A stretch of DNA of 64,000 nucleotides from Tipula vernalis (GCA_958295665.1 OY282558.1:312204092-312268091); one strand, 5' to 3'. Positions 48,402-60,255 are shown, counted from the stretch's first letter. Notes: generated from the sequence alone by a model not told the origin. Numbers and translations are program-made.

Positions 48402-48920
48402 TTAAGTACTTTTCATACCAGGCGCCTCGCCCCGAAATATTTAGTTACCACAAATGCGAAGCTGAGACCCTTTCATACCGGTGGCGTTGGCTTTGAACAT
48501 TCGGTTGCTATAAAAAATTTTATTTAGGTCTATTTTACATGTGAATTATAGCAAGAACTGAGATATACTAAATTTGTAACGTACATATGAGCTACATTTT
48601 TTGCTAAGTATGAAACAATTGTGCAAAAAATACGATTTGTAGGTTATGTTGACAAAGCACCTCGCTTTGTACTACTTTAAAATTTCGCAGACGAGTGTGG
48701 AACGCATTGCCTTGGCTTTATAGATAACTTCATTGCAATATACTTTGATTTTTTTATAAGTATCACATAAAAATAAATTATTTTTCAACAAATTGAATTT
48801 ATTTATATAAAATTAACCGTTGTCAATCAAATAAAACAAATTTACATGGTTAAAAAATGATATAAAGAATTTTTATTTTTGAAGCTCAAAGCCGAGGCGC
48901 TTGGTGTGAAAAGTACTTTA
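48402..48920. mobile_element. Second MITE-like element, ~520 bp
   Basis: The left end AAGTACTTTTCATACCAGGC followed by GCCTCG is matched in reverse at the right by AAAGTACTTTTCACACCAAG followed by CGCCTCGG (48,918-48,890). A second diverged copy of the left motif (CTTTCATACCGGTGGCGTTG) lies internally at 48,471-48,490. No coding potential. Confidence 0.65.
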
Positions 48921-51720
48921 CTCTTTATTAACCACTGTCAGATTGATTTGAAAAGTAGTATGATGTATGATTACTGAAATGAATTGAAGGTTTTAGGAGC
49001 AATTGAGCGTTAGGATTTTGTAACATCACTTTTTTTTCGATATTCGACCAATTATTGAATGCTCAACTATATTTACGTATATTTCCGGGCTACTATGCAT
49101 ACATTTTGTATAAGCTAATTCACAAGTAAAGTTGAAAAATCGATTTTTGTCGAATATCGGAAAAATGTTATACAAAATCTCTGTCCTGGTATAAATGGAA
49201 TGAATGTTTAGATACTATAATTGTCACATCTTAAGTAGCACCAAATAACTTTATAGTTTTATAACCCATTTCCGACGTCGGTACAACGTCACAAATTTCT
49301 ATAAATTCACTTGTTTGACATCGAACTAACAATTTTTATTTTTTCGTCGGCACGACCACAATGCGACGTTATATGTTAGCAGCCGCCAGAGCGTTATTTT
49401 ATATCTACTTGACAACTTTTTTTGACTATTTTCAACTATTGACCGACTTATATGTATTTTGTAACCGTGTACCGATTATTTAGTTATGTTGTCGTAATAT
49501 GTGGTATTTAATGACTACTTAGCAACTTTTTTGGCGTATAAAAACCAATATCCAACCTAAATATTTTGTTGTTACCTGCACGACCACAAGATAACATTTT
49601 TTACATATGCATACAATTTAGTGAAATAATTGACAAAAAAGATATTTTGTGACCGACATTATTACATCATCGACAAACAACCTTGTGTCATGTCAATGTC
49701 AATTTTTTTATAAATAATTTAATATAAAAAAGTTTTTCTGACTTCAACTTCTTTTATCTTCCAAAATAGGTCAATCATAATTTTTGTTATATTAAGGATT
49801 TAATTAATGAATAACTATCAACCTAAACAATACAAATGTTTTACGTTTTTGAAGTTTTAATCATGTTTTTTATAATTCGCGAATGTATCATAAAAAACCC
49901 AATACATTTGTATCCATACAGTCTCCTTTGTCTTTTACATGGAACTTTAAATTAACTATCTCATTCGTTAAGTTTTTCTTTTTTGTTGTTAAGGAATTTT
50001 TGGTGAATGCACAACGCTTTTCGATATAACTTATTTGGTGTGCAAATATCTTTACAGTTGAATTCTTGAAAATTTGGTAATAAAATTAAATAAATCGTCG
50101 GGAGAATGACTAGACCGTCGTGACAGTAACTTTTTTGGAAATAAAATAACAAATTTGTAATTTTTGAGTCGAATTTGTTATAAATTGGTTATTAATCTAA
50201 CATTTTAGTGGTTTAAATATATTTTAATACATAATATGAAGTTCGCCATTTTTAATTACACATGCATATACAAATTTGTATTTTTTGAAAATAATATTCT
50301 GATTTTCGTACTTCTCATGACTAAATATTATTGTAATATCATTATTTTAATGGTGGGGATTATTTCAATATGGTTTAAATTGATTTTAGAAAATTTTAGT
50401 AAACCTAAAATAAAAATATTTTTGAAATAACAGAAATATATTTTTAAAAAAGACGAATTTATAAGGCGCATGAGTTTTTAGTTCACTGATAGGTGCACAT
50501 TTACGATAAAACTTGCTTTGTTTATAAAAATATGTCGTATCTTGCCAGATTTTTGGGTTATAATTATTACAGCGAATGTGAATATTACATTTACAATTAT
50601 TATGAAGTAAATTTTCATAAAGTCGTAAATAATGAAATAGATGATAAAGGAAATAGACAAATAATTATTATATTTATAAGATAAAAGAAGACAACATGAT
50701 TATTTATATATTTTATAAAAAATAGTTGTCCTATCTGCTAAAATATAAACAAAATAGTGGTCAATATATCTATTTCCTGACTTGTATTCTTTGGTCAATT
50801 GACAAGTCGGATAATAGTTATTACGACGTTGTTACAACCCAAAATTTATTCCCCAATAACGTTGTATCTCAGTTTTCATACCATTGTCACAACGTTGGCT
50901 AGCCGACCAGTAGTCATTTAGTCAACCACAGTACAACGTTATACTAACCCACTCGTGCTACTTGGGATTGAGATTCACCACCTATTGAAACTGATGTGAT
51001 TCATTACAACTGGTTAATTTCCATTAATGGTTTCAATATCGAAATCCGCAGAACGGCAATGGAAGCCATTGAAATGTTTTGTTTGAAACTGCACTCATAT
51101 CGCTTGTAGTGAAATAGATAGTGGTAAAAATCACATAAACGGATTAAAATTATAATATGCATAGTGATTTAGGAACAACATATTCCATATATTTACATAT
51201 GCGCCAATTAATCATTAAATTATAAATAAGTACAGATGGTTTTCATAGTTGTTATTCAGCATTGCTCAATCTGTATAAAGAAACGTGTTCATATAGGTAT
51301 GCATAACTAGAATCACATCAAGAATTTAATTTTTCATTTCTTAGCATTATTCATAATTTTAATTTAATCAACAGTTTACAACTACTACATTTGACTGTAG
51401 TAGTCTCAGTTTAAGATGATACATATCCATTGAAATGATTTATATAAATACATTATTTACTCCAGTGATGTATACTAATATCAATATGAAACTAAATACG
51501 TACGTTCATGCAGTTTTTTCTTGCCTTATCCTTAAATTGAGAATAACATCAATAATTTGAAACTGAATTATCTTATGTTTTTGAGAATACTATTCATAAA
51601 ATCGTTGGAACAACATATCAATTACATTTATCTCTTGTTTTCATTCAGTTTGTTTAAAGAATTCAATCAGTGAAGACGTGTGTTAAAAAAATATTTTATA
51701 TTTATATATGGGGAATTCTT
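48921..51720. other. AT-rich part of the insertion, possible third DNA element at 49.23-50.97 kb
   Basis: AAGTAGCAC near 49,232 and its reverse complement near 50,960 may be ends of a ~1.7 kb element. Both ends carry repeated ACAACGTT/AACGTC motifs (49,273; 50,831; 50,868; 50,891; 50,931). No transposase seen. The remainder is AT-rich without a recognised feature. Confidence 0.3.
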
Positions 51721-51892
51721 TTTCAAATCGGCCACCCCTCTCCTCTGCTCATTTCAATTTTGGGGAAAAAAAATTTTTGAGCACACGAAAAAATTCGCCA
51801 AGAAGTCTAGTTTTTAATATCGTTAGGGGTTTAAAAAAGAAAAAAAAATCCTAACCTCAAAAAAATTATCTAAAGTGAGGTATATTTACCAG

Positions 51893-52296
51893 CCGTAAAC
51901 GCCGAAGTTCTAAATCATCAGGTGAATATTGAATACCTAATTAAAAAATTTTAAAATTTATGAAAATTAATTAAAATGAATTTATTTGGCAGACGAGTCA
52001 TCAAAATTTACAAGTGAAGTTAAGGTAAGTGAAACGCATTTAGCGAACAAGAAGTGGCTAAGTTGCTTTCACGAACCGTGGGAAGCCGTCGAGTTGAAGT
52101 GGCAGTCAACATTTGTGGGAAGACGAGAGGAACTACACAGATTAAGCTCGCCATCGTTAAAAATTACTAGTTTTCTGAACGAGTGGAGTCTTTTTAAATC
52201 GGACAAAGGGTTTAGACTGGTAGGAAGGGGCATATTTTCATATTTAATTTTTACTTATAATAATATAGTAATTTTTTCCAGGTCGATAGATCTTAA
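51893..52296 (+). pseudogene. Intron-containing gene remnant of unknown family inside the insertion
   Basis: Three putative exons share one reading frame across two short introns with consensus ends. Exon 51,893-51,921 (acceptor TTTACCAG, donor CAG|GTGAAT) encodes RKRRSSKSS, a basic nuclear-signal-like run. Exon 51,993-52,219 (acceptor TTTGGCAG, donor CTG|GTAGGA) encodes SKFTSEVK, KKWLSCFHEPWEAVELKWQS, TFVGRREELHRLSS and FLNEWSLFKSDKGFRL. The final exon, 52,282-52,296 (acceptor TTTTTCCAG), ends at TAA 52,294. Introns are 71 and 62 bp, insect-like. AATAAA signals follow from 52,325. The PW..V...WQ.T...R..L.......FL..W...K...G..L pattern resembles the C-terminus of uncharacterised arthropod proteins, a weak recollection. 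Upstream exons were not found and there is no ATG, so this is a fragment. Confidence 0.5.
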
Positions 52297-52329
52297 AGAA
52301 CATTACGTTATGTTTGATTATAATAATAA

Positions 52330-53260
52330 ATAATTTATTTTATTTTAATAAATAAATAGTAAACAAATTAATTAAATCCAGTATTTTATTTATTTTTATT
52401 AACATTTAAACACTCACTATGGAAATATTTTATTCTTAAATGGAGAATTACTAACCGTATAATAATCGTCAATATTTCTGATACAAGAATACGAGAATGG
52501 AAATCATAGTCTCAAAATGTGAAGTGGAGTCTCAAATAATTTCTACTGTATTCTAAAATCAACCAACATCTCAAATTGATAATTCTGGTTTCAATAACAT
52601 CTTCTGTATTCTCAAAACAAACCTTACCCAACATGTCAAATTGAGAACAGTAGTTTCAATAACATCGCCCTTCATCTCAAATGATATCATATCCCGTCAA
52701 ATTTTTATAATTTTTAGTCTCAACTTGAGGAAACTTTTCTTAATATTACTGCTTTTCGTCTCAAATGAAAACTCACTCGCTCAAATTTTGTGAATTTTAG
52801 TCTCAAGTCATGTACAGTAAGCTCAAATGACATGAAAGTTGTTCTCAAATGATTTCTTATCAAGAGAATTTTCTTATCATTTATGAATATTAACATCAAC
52901 ATGAATATAATTTTTCATCAATCAAGCAGAAAAAAAATATAATCTGATCAATTTAGTCTCAATTATTTCAAAATTATTCATATTTTGAGCAAACTTATTA
53001 AAAACTATTGATGATTTGCAAACATATTATTCCTAAATTAATTTTTTTATTCTTAAAAACAAGCTAGACTTTCATGAATTGAGATTACTTTTTTGAACAC
53101 ATTTACAATTTATAAACTACAAAATTTTGATATTAAGAGTATTAGATTTAAATGAAGAATCGTACTTTACTTCGATTATACATTTACTTCTCAATTTTAG
53201 CATTTTTGTAAACCATGAATTATCAAGGTTTTTTAAAATTATTCTCTAAATGAGACAAAC
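52330..53260. repeat. CTCAAAT-motif-rich subterminal region
   Basis: Variants of GTCTCAAATGA occur about a dozen times at irregular spacing, for example near 52,529, 52,577, 52,673, 52,757, 52,800, 52,814 and 52,843. Similar motifs are sparser near the left end of the insertion (47,287; 47,508). This is consistent with subterminal transposase-binding repeats, but could be low-complexity drift. Confidence 0.5.
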
Positions 53261-53341
53261 TTTGCTTAGCGCATATTTAAGCAGCTGTTTTGCTCAATTT
53301 CATACCTATTGTAATCAATATGAGCAATCATTTCTTTCAGT

Positions 53342-53760
53342 GCACCTCTAACTAACTGATTTGATGTAGCAATACCCGATACTGTTAATATGGCTTTTGA
53401 TCTTGGCAAACCTAACCTTTGTACACATGATTCTGAAATGAATGATACTAGGGATCCAGAATCTAGTAGAATTCTGCACAGCATAAATTTTCCACAGTTA
53501 TCTTTCAGTTTAGCAAGAGCGGTTGGTAATATAGTAGAAAAACAACTGAGATTTGTGGCAAGATTAATTTGTACGTCTTGTTGATCTAATCCGTGTTCTG
53601 GTTCCAAAGCCTATTCTTCTACTTGAGCGTTGTTAATTTTTAGTGTTTGGCTGGGAACTGTGCAGCTGCTCTTCACTTGGCTGTTTGACGTATAATATTG
53701 AGTCATTTCGTTGTCATGCAGCAATGTGTGATGTCGTCTCTTGCAATGCCTATATCAAAA
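53342..53760 (-). pseudogene. BEL/Pao protease, catalytic half
   Basis: Continues in the gag frame. It begins with the BEL-typical zinc-binding-like CKRRHHTLLH (about 53,740-53,710), has a stop near 53,615, then NLATNLSCFSTILPTALAKL, the active-site motif ILLDSGSLVSFISESC (about 53,475-53,430) and LGLPRSKAILTVSGIATS. The catalytic Asp is in DSG. Similarity stops at the insertion boundary near 53,341. The few codons that stay open beyond it belong to the insertion. Confidence 0.9.
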
Positions 53761-54952
53761 TTGGGAGGGACAAGCAGTAACACGGTGGTTTTTGGATAAG
53801 CAGTTATAACAAACTCTATTGTTCTGTGCAAATTCCCTCCTTAAGTTTATATCCAATGATTTAAATTTGAGACATGTGGCCAAATGATGAGGTTCATTGC
53901 AATAGATACAAGGAGGTGCCTCAAATGAAGTTGCATTTGCTTGTGTTAATCTGTTCGGCATGATGTTCTTGTATTTTTGACCAGTTAATGGTATTTGATT
54001 TGATGTTGAAGGCCCTGCTAACATTTCAATCTCGTCGCATTCCTTTCCTAAAAATTTAATGGATTCCTCTATTGTAGGAAATTCTTTTTCCGATGAAAGT
54101 TTTGCCCATGCTATTTTCGTATCCTTGTCAGACTTTTCAAGTTACCAATGAATTAACCAAGGATCGCGCTTTTGAGCGTCACTGCCCAATGCTTCCAAAC
54201 CTCTCAACACTTCATCCGCAATATTGTACAACCCTTGCCTTAGCTTACTCCTTTGATGTATTGGCTGAATACTGAAAAATTTAGTTAATAGATTAGACAC
54301 AACACATCTTTTCTTGTCGTAGCGTTTAATGAACTTGGCTCCTTCATAATTTGCGTCGGTAACATTTATAAGGCGAATCAGTGTTGCAGCTTCTCCTTTT
54401 AGCAATCCCTTCAAGTACTGAAACTTCTGCGCGTTTGTCAACGATTCTCTAGAATGCACAGAAGATTCATATAAATCCCGAAATGCTGGAAACTCTGCAT
54501 AGTCCACTCCCAACCGAGGTATATTTAATTTTGGTAACCGGACATCAACATGATTATTGTTCAACGTTGTAAAACTGGTAGATAAGGTTTCCAGATAGCC
54601 ACGTTGTTGATCAGCAAAAGCCAGCATGGATTCATGCAATTGTTGCTGCATATCTTTAGCAACGGTGTTACGATCAGCCGCAGGTTTACGGAGCTTAGCT
54701 TTAATTGTTAAATATCTTGATTCTATTGCTTCCAATTCTGATGCTTGACCCGTTGAGGACACTTCGAAATCATATTCAATAAACTCTAAGTAAGCCCTTT
54801 CTAACGCTTCTAGTCGAATATTTACGTCTTCTAATGCATGTAAACTACTCAATTCATTACAGAATTTTTAAGTACGGGTAATAGCTGCCTTCGCTTGACC
54901 TCGACGAGCGATGCAATCCTTCAATTTTGCTTCCACTTCAGTTAATCCCATT
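53755..54952 (-). pseudogene. BEL/Pao gag with two CCHC zinc knuckles
   Basis: ATG at 54,952 (MGLTEVEAKLKDCIARRGQA) opens one frame that runs to the protease with in-frame stops at about 54,868-54,870, at about 54,140 and at the gag-pol boundary near 53,755. The body has the family-typical LPKLNIPRLGVDYAEFPAFR (about 54,535), FQYLKGLLKGEAATLIRLI (about 54,420) and WLIHW. It ends in two zinc knuckles of the form CX2CX4HX4C: CIYCNEPHHLATC (about 53,920) and CYNCLSKNHRVTAC (about 53,805-53,765). Gag packages the RNA. The start was chosen because it lies just downstream of the untranslated leader and matches the usual BEL gag N-terminus. Confidence 0.92.
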
Positions 54953-55622
54953 GTAAATATTTTTCACAAACCGTTACTGCCGTTACTATTCCATATAAAA
55001 ATTCCAGAACAATCAGTTTTACTGCCATTTTGATTCGTTATAAAAATTCCAGAACAACCACTTTCACTTTAATAAATCACTTTATTGTTCCAGAATTCAC
55101 TATATTAGTTTCCACCAAAATTTGTAATATTCACAGTATAATTACTTGTGTACTATTATGATTGTCAAAAGTTTCAATATTATTATATTATATTATAATA
55201 TAATAACTAAACATCTATTTAAATTCACGCCAAAATAACACTTTATAAAAAAATTTGCTAGTATATAACAGTTGCCAAACCGCTAATATTGTTGCTATAT
55301 GTTCACTTTAATTGTGCGCTGACAATTTAATGTTTTAAAATATACGCTATAAACTTGTATATAACAGGGTCGTAATGAAACAATACGCCAGATTTTTCAA
55401 ACAATCCACTCACAAATTTTTTAAATAATCCACAATAATCCAAATTCACTTTTAATCGCCAAAATTTGCGTTTTATTTAATTCACATTTAATAGCTTTGG
55501 TTGTATAACAATAGCCAAATTACCAAACTTGTTATATGCAACCGCTTTTTAAACCGCGCCAAAACAGCTTTGTATTATAATTACTGTATATAATACTTGC
55601 CAAAATTCCAATGTACTATAAA
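54953..55622 (-). other. BEL/Pao 5' leader
   Basis: The ~670 bp between the primer site and gag. AT-rich, with repeated GCCAAA and CACTTTA motifs and a TATTATATTATATTATAATA tract near 55,180-55,205. No coding potential. Confidence 0.6.
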
Positions 55623-55640
55623 ATCCGGCTCGAAGGACCT
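55623..55640 (-). promoter_or_regulatory. Primer-binding site (tRNA-Tyr type)
   Basis: Minus-strand AGGTCCTTCGAGCCGGAT directly abuts the 5' LTR end. TGGTCCTTCGA-type sequence is the complement of the 3' end of eukaryotic tRNA-Tyr (acceptor ending TCGAAGGACCA, from memory). The first base differs from the expected T. Confidence 0.75.
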
Positions 55641-56163
55641 TGATTACTTTGCACAATGATGAGATGATGATAAATTCTCGTTGCCAAAAACAAAACTTAT
55701 TTCCAGGAAAATTGAAATAAAAAATCCAAATTATTTTCCAAATTATGTTCACTTTTTTTATTTACTTTTTAACAATTAAACCGCAATTGGCCTTACATAC
55801 AAAAATTTGTCTTATTTATACTATATGTAGTAGTATACATAATAAACTCCCCACTCTCAAACAATAAGTATTATGTACATACTTTTTTGATCTATCACAT
55901 ATTTACTGTGCGAAATCAAAGATTCACTCCCAAATTAGCTTTATACAATTGACTAGTGTCATCTATTCTAAATAATTTTAATATTTATAAGTTATAATTA
56001 TGGTAAGATTTTGGTACAGTGACCAATAATTAATGTCAAAATAATAATAATAACAATGAATTAATATAGTGACAATTCAGATAAGTATTTTGGTAAATTT
56101 ATCTTGATGAATTTTTTTTTTTTTTTGTTTTTATATAATTTTATTTTGATGTAATTACAGACC
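55641..56163 (-). repeat. BEL/Pao 5' LTR (right copy)
   Basis: 523 bp. Plus strand TGATTACTTTGCACAATGAT to TGTAATTACAGACC. Nearly identical to the left LTR outside its insertion, so the element is not very old. The first base on the element strand is G instead of T, probably a point mutation of the TG end. Confidence 0.93.
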
Positions 56164-56168
56164 ACGGG
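56164..56168 (+). repeat. Right target-site duplication of the BEL/Pao element
   Basis: ACGGG, matching 42,970-42,974. Confidence 0.75.
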
Positions 56169-58395
56169 CTTTCAACTTTTCTGTGTTGTTTCCCTCATAT
56201 GGACTTAAAAAACTATGGTATAAATCAAAGCCCGATACAAATGACAGATAATTGTTTACAGTCACCATAATTGTTGAATTTGGCCATTTCACATATGGTT
56301 ATATAGGAGAGGGTTGATGTTTTTAATTAATTTATCCTAATCTGACATAAAATATTACCTGCAATGCCTTAATCTAAATTCATAGCCCGCTAACACGACA
56401 CACGTTATGTTACTTCTGTATATAAGATGGGAATGTGGTTTTTAATAAATTTTTGTAGTATATTCTACTGCATAATTATTACTTTATTTAAATGTAATAT
56501 TTCAAAGTTATTTTTATTGAAGGCTGTTTTAGACAAAAAACAATAAAATTTTTGTGGTGCCGTAAAATAAAAACAGGTCCCGGTCGATATGGCATATTTC
56601 ATTACGGAATACGGCAAAACGGAATATTTCAAAACAGCATATTTTATAGCGGCATAGGGTACACTACGGCTTACGGCACACTTTGGCTTATTTCAAAATG
56701 GCGAGTAATTTAAAATGGTTTTTAAACCCTTCAAAATTGAATAAAGTTCAGAATCAAACTGCTTTCTTATTTATAAACTTTAAAGATTTCCGACAATTTT
56801 CGTTTATATTTGCCTAATTAATACATTATAAGCAAGAGCTTTGTACTTCTTCCAACATTAGAAATCCACAGTTGTTTTTATTTCTAAAATAACATTCAGG
56901 CAAAAGATACATTTTACTTCTAGTGACTCTTTCAGTTTTACAGTTGTTTTTTTTTTAAATAACCATAAAAGTGGAAAGCGGTTACTAACTGAAAATATAA
57001 GTATATATACTAATATTAGTTTGCTTCGTAAAGAAATAATACTTAAAGAAGGCCATAAAAACAATCATTTCATAAATACAACAGCAAATTGGTGAATTAA
57101 TATGCGAATTAATTAATTACGTTACTTATTATTGATGTTCGTAGGAAATTTGTTCTATCTATTGGCAAATAATTTTATTAAATAAAAATAACCTCTAGAC
57201 GTTAAGACAGAACGAAAAAGCTAAAGAACTAATTCTCGTATTTTTAATTTAAAATTAAATTTAATCGGTTAAGAAACTGTTAAGCTCCATCTTATAACTG
57301 ACCATATTCTAGAATTTTATCTAAAAATCAATTAAGAGCCCTTCTTCGTCGAATATGGTGAATTTAAACCGTAATCGGTTAGAATTTTTAAAAAATACTT
57401 ATAAATGAGTTCATACGAGTGATTAAAAAAAAGATCACTACTAAAATAATAAAAAAATCCTTGAATAAATACGTGATTGACCAATTATGTTGGTAAATTT
57501 TGATGTTGGTACAAAACTGGTTGCTTCTTTAAAAATAATTTCCCATGAATAAAAATAAACCTGAAGGGCTATAATACCAGAGCCTTCTAGAATATAGAGC
57601 CATAATCATAATGACGTTTTTTTAGAAGCTTTTTTAGTGGTATAAATTTTCAATGATTTCCATAGGAATCCATAGTAAAAATAGCGTTTTTTAGCTTCAA
57701 GTTTTTCAGAAAAAAAAGCAAAAATATTATAAAATATTTATCTAAAAGTTTTCTACGTACCTTTAACAACAATATACAAGAAGGCTATATTGGTATTAAG
57801 TAAATATTATTTGCAGATACAACACAAATTTAACTAATTAAAATAATACTTGCTAAATTTATCTTTAGTTTTACTAGTGTTCATAAGATTTATAAAATGT
57901 TTACAGAAAAATACGAAAAAAAATTATTTAATCACAAGATTGTCACACGTTCTAAATATTTTGTGAATTTGTTTTGCTTTTCTAACAATTTTTGAACTTG
58001 AAATTTCCTCAGGTGGTAATTTTTGATATTAGTTTACCAAATTTTTACGGCCATCACTGTCATCTATGTAATGTATATTGAATTAATGACCAAACGAACT
58101 GTAGTAAGCTTTTATTTTAATTTGACCAGAATGCTGTTGTTATGATTTTTTTTTTTATATTTTGGTTTAAATAAATCAATTACTACAAGAAAATGAGAAC
58201 GATTTACTTACCTTAATATATGTACAACAAGGCTTATGATGGTAGTATTTGGCCACTGCAGTGTGCCATTAAACCGTTTATTATTGTAAGACGTCAAAAG
58301 AAATTTCCTCTATCGTAATTGTAAAATTTATGTATTCTGAATACTTTATTCTAGTTTTTAATATTTTAGGTTTTTACAATTCAGTCTCTATCGGC
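56169..58395. other. AT-rich intergenic DNA with two small repeats
   Basis: No gene recognised. At about 56,585-56,720 short degenerate units (CGGCATATTTC / CGGAATATTTCAAAACGGC) alternate. At about 57,265-57,390 lies a diverged inverted copy of the 105-bp repeat (AATCGGTTAAGAAACTGTTA, GACCATATTCTAGAATTTTA). Confidence 0.5.
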
Positions 58396-58429
58396 ATATA
58401 TACAATACCTGTGACGAAAACTTGAAAGA

Positions 58430-60255
58430 TGGTGAAAGTTCGTGTGTAAAGTTTGGATTTCTTAATACTCGCAGTCTATTTTGCCACACAGATCAAATTC
58501 GATTATTTATTAATTTTAATAACATTGATCTTTTTTGCGTGGCGTAAACCTGGCTTACGTGTAAAATCAATGATCAAGCTGTTGCCATAAATGGCTATAA
58601 CATTTTACGGTACGACAGAACACACAAAAATGGTGGTGGGGTCTAAAGTTATAATGGGTGAAATGAAATTTCCTTCAATGACAATTCTAATAGTAGTTTG
58701 TTACAATTCTCCACCTGCTATAAAAACTGACATGGATGATTTCCAGAAAAAACTATCTACCTTTGTATTACGATGTAGTAATTTCGTAATAAGTGTTGAC
58801 TTCAATTGTAATATCCTTGACAGGTCGCATTTATCCTTGACAGGTTCCATGATCTTTTAAAACTCAATAAAATTTTCTCAGTTCCTTTTTCACCAACTCG
58901 TGGCCCATCGTGACTACATGCCACATATATCCGATCATGATTTTCTACACATTTCCTATAAAGTCAACTTAAAACGGGTCAAAATTCGGAACAAGCTTTT
59001 TATGACTATAGGTAATGCAGCAATTTACATATAGGTAATGCAGCAATTTCTTCTTGCCTTTTGGACACTGATTGGGGTCAGATGTATTCGACCATAGGTG
59101 CAGCAACATTAATTCTATGTTTCACTTATTTTATGAGTGCTTATACTCTATTCTAATAGAGCCAATTTGTAGCTCCTTGGTTTAATTTTCAAATTGCTAA
59201 TAGAGCGTTACTTCGGGATCAGGCCTTTGCTAAATTTCAGAAAACTTCCCATATGAAGTACCGTAAAATATATCAGAACGAACTAAATTGTGTTACTGGT
59301 TTGATTAGAGTCGCTAAACAAAATTATTACTCTCGTAACCATAAGCTAACTATGGCAAGAATTTGGGGAAATATTAATATGATTGGCATAGAGAAAAGTA
59401 GGTCTGATGTTTTAATTGACATATATCCTGCTGTAGTAAATTCTTGTTTTTGCAACATACCTAACAAGTCGGTTGTTTTTGCCCTTCCAGATTTTAATGC
59501 TATACAAGCAATTTCACTTCTAATTTGTTTCCAGATAGCAGTGTAATGGAGTTAGATATTTTGAAAAGTATTTGCAGCAAAAAATCTATCGCAGCTAGTC
59601 ATGATGCAATGAATCTAAATTTTTTAAAGAAGATATTACCTTTTATTATGTAACCACTAACTTACTTAATAAATAATTGTTTCATGCGGAAAGAAACAAA
59701 ATAATGACTCGCTGGATAATCTTAGACCAATTAGTATGTTATCGGTATTATCTAAAGTTAACACATTTAACACAGTTTCAATCAGGTTTCCGTCACAATC
59801 ATAGTATAAGCACCGTTCTTCTTCAAGTTATTGATGATCTTGATCGAAGCAACTCTTTTGTTGTATTAGTATTGCTCGATTTTTTCAAAGCTTGTGACTG
59901 TTTAAATCATAAGTTATTGTTGCAAAAGTTGATGCTTTATTTTATCTTTGATAAAACTGCGCTTAAGCTTATTTATAGTTATTTATCGGGCAGATATTAT
60001 AGGGTCTTCTATTCCTTCTGCTGTTTTTCAGGGAACTATCCTTGTAGCGCTACTATTCTCCCTATTTATCAATGATCTACCGCAAGTTTTGAAATATTTG
60101 AAATATCTTTTATATGCTGATGGTTGTCAAATTTACCTCGGGGGCGTTAAGGATAATATCTCTGAAATCTTCAAAGACATTTCAAAGAAGCAGGCAATCT
60201 TCAATTGTAAGTGTGATATTTTAGTCATCCAAAATATAGGTTTTTCAGATTAAAT
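58430..60255 (+). pseudogene. Non-LTR element C, endonuclease and RT remnant
   Basis: Endonuclease start FGFLNTRSLFCHTDQIRLFI (about 58,461) and NGYNILRYDRTHKNGGG (about 58,590-58,640), then scrambled frames. RT: SQFQSGFRHNHSISTV-type block (about 59,778), VVLVLLDFFKACDCLNHKLL (about 59,860-59,920) with the first catalytic Asp, LIYSYLSGRYY, LFSLFINDLPQVLKYL (about 60,050) and LLYADGCQIYLGG (about 60,108), where the second Asp of YADD has become Gly. Many stops. A different family from elements A and B; the LVLLDFSKA-type motif fits R1/LOA/I-group RTs. Confidence 0.85.

Larger units (their letters stand above)
47246..53341. mobile_element. ~6.1 kb insertion splitting the BEL protease, with 13-bp inverted ends
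   Basis: The left end reads CACTGAGAGAAAT (about 47,248) and the right end, in reverse, CACTGAAAGAAAT (about 53,329-53,341): 12 of 13 bp match as inverted termini. The flanking BEL protein is continuous in frame when the segment is ignored, so it inserted into a once intact protease. Both ends, mainly the right (52,440-53,260), are rich in CTCAAAT-type short motifs, like subterminal repeats. CACTG ends recall CACTA/EnSpm or Transib elements, but no matching transposase is seen and the 2-3 bp target duplication is ambiguous. It may instead be a compound of several insertions. Confidence 0.6.
42975..56163 (-). mobile_element. BEL/Pao LTR retrotransposon, full-length but dead, with nested insertions
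   Basis: Minus-strand element bounded by two LTRs and a 5-bp duplication (ACGGG at 42,970-42,974 and 56,164-56,168). Internal order from the right: primer site, gag with zinc knuckles, DSG protease, RT, RNase H, integrase, polypurine tract, as in all BEL/Pao elements. The total of 13.2 kb is about twice the family's usual size. Removing the ~6.1 kb insertion (47,246-53,341) and the ~0.41 kb LTR insertion leaves a normal ~6.7 kb. No envelope-like gene is seen. Stops in gag and pol and a deletion in integrase make it immobile. Confidence 0.93.
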
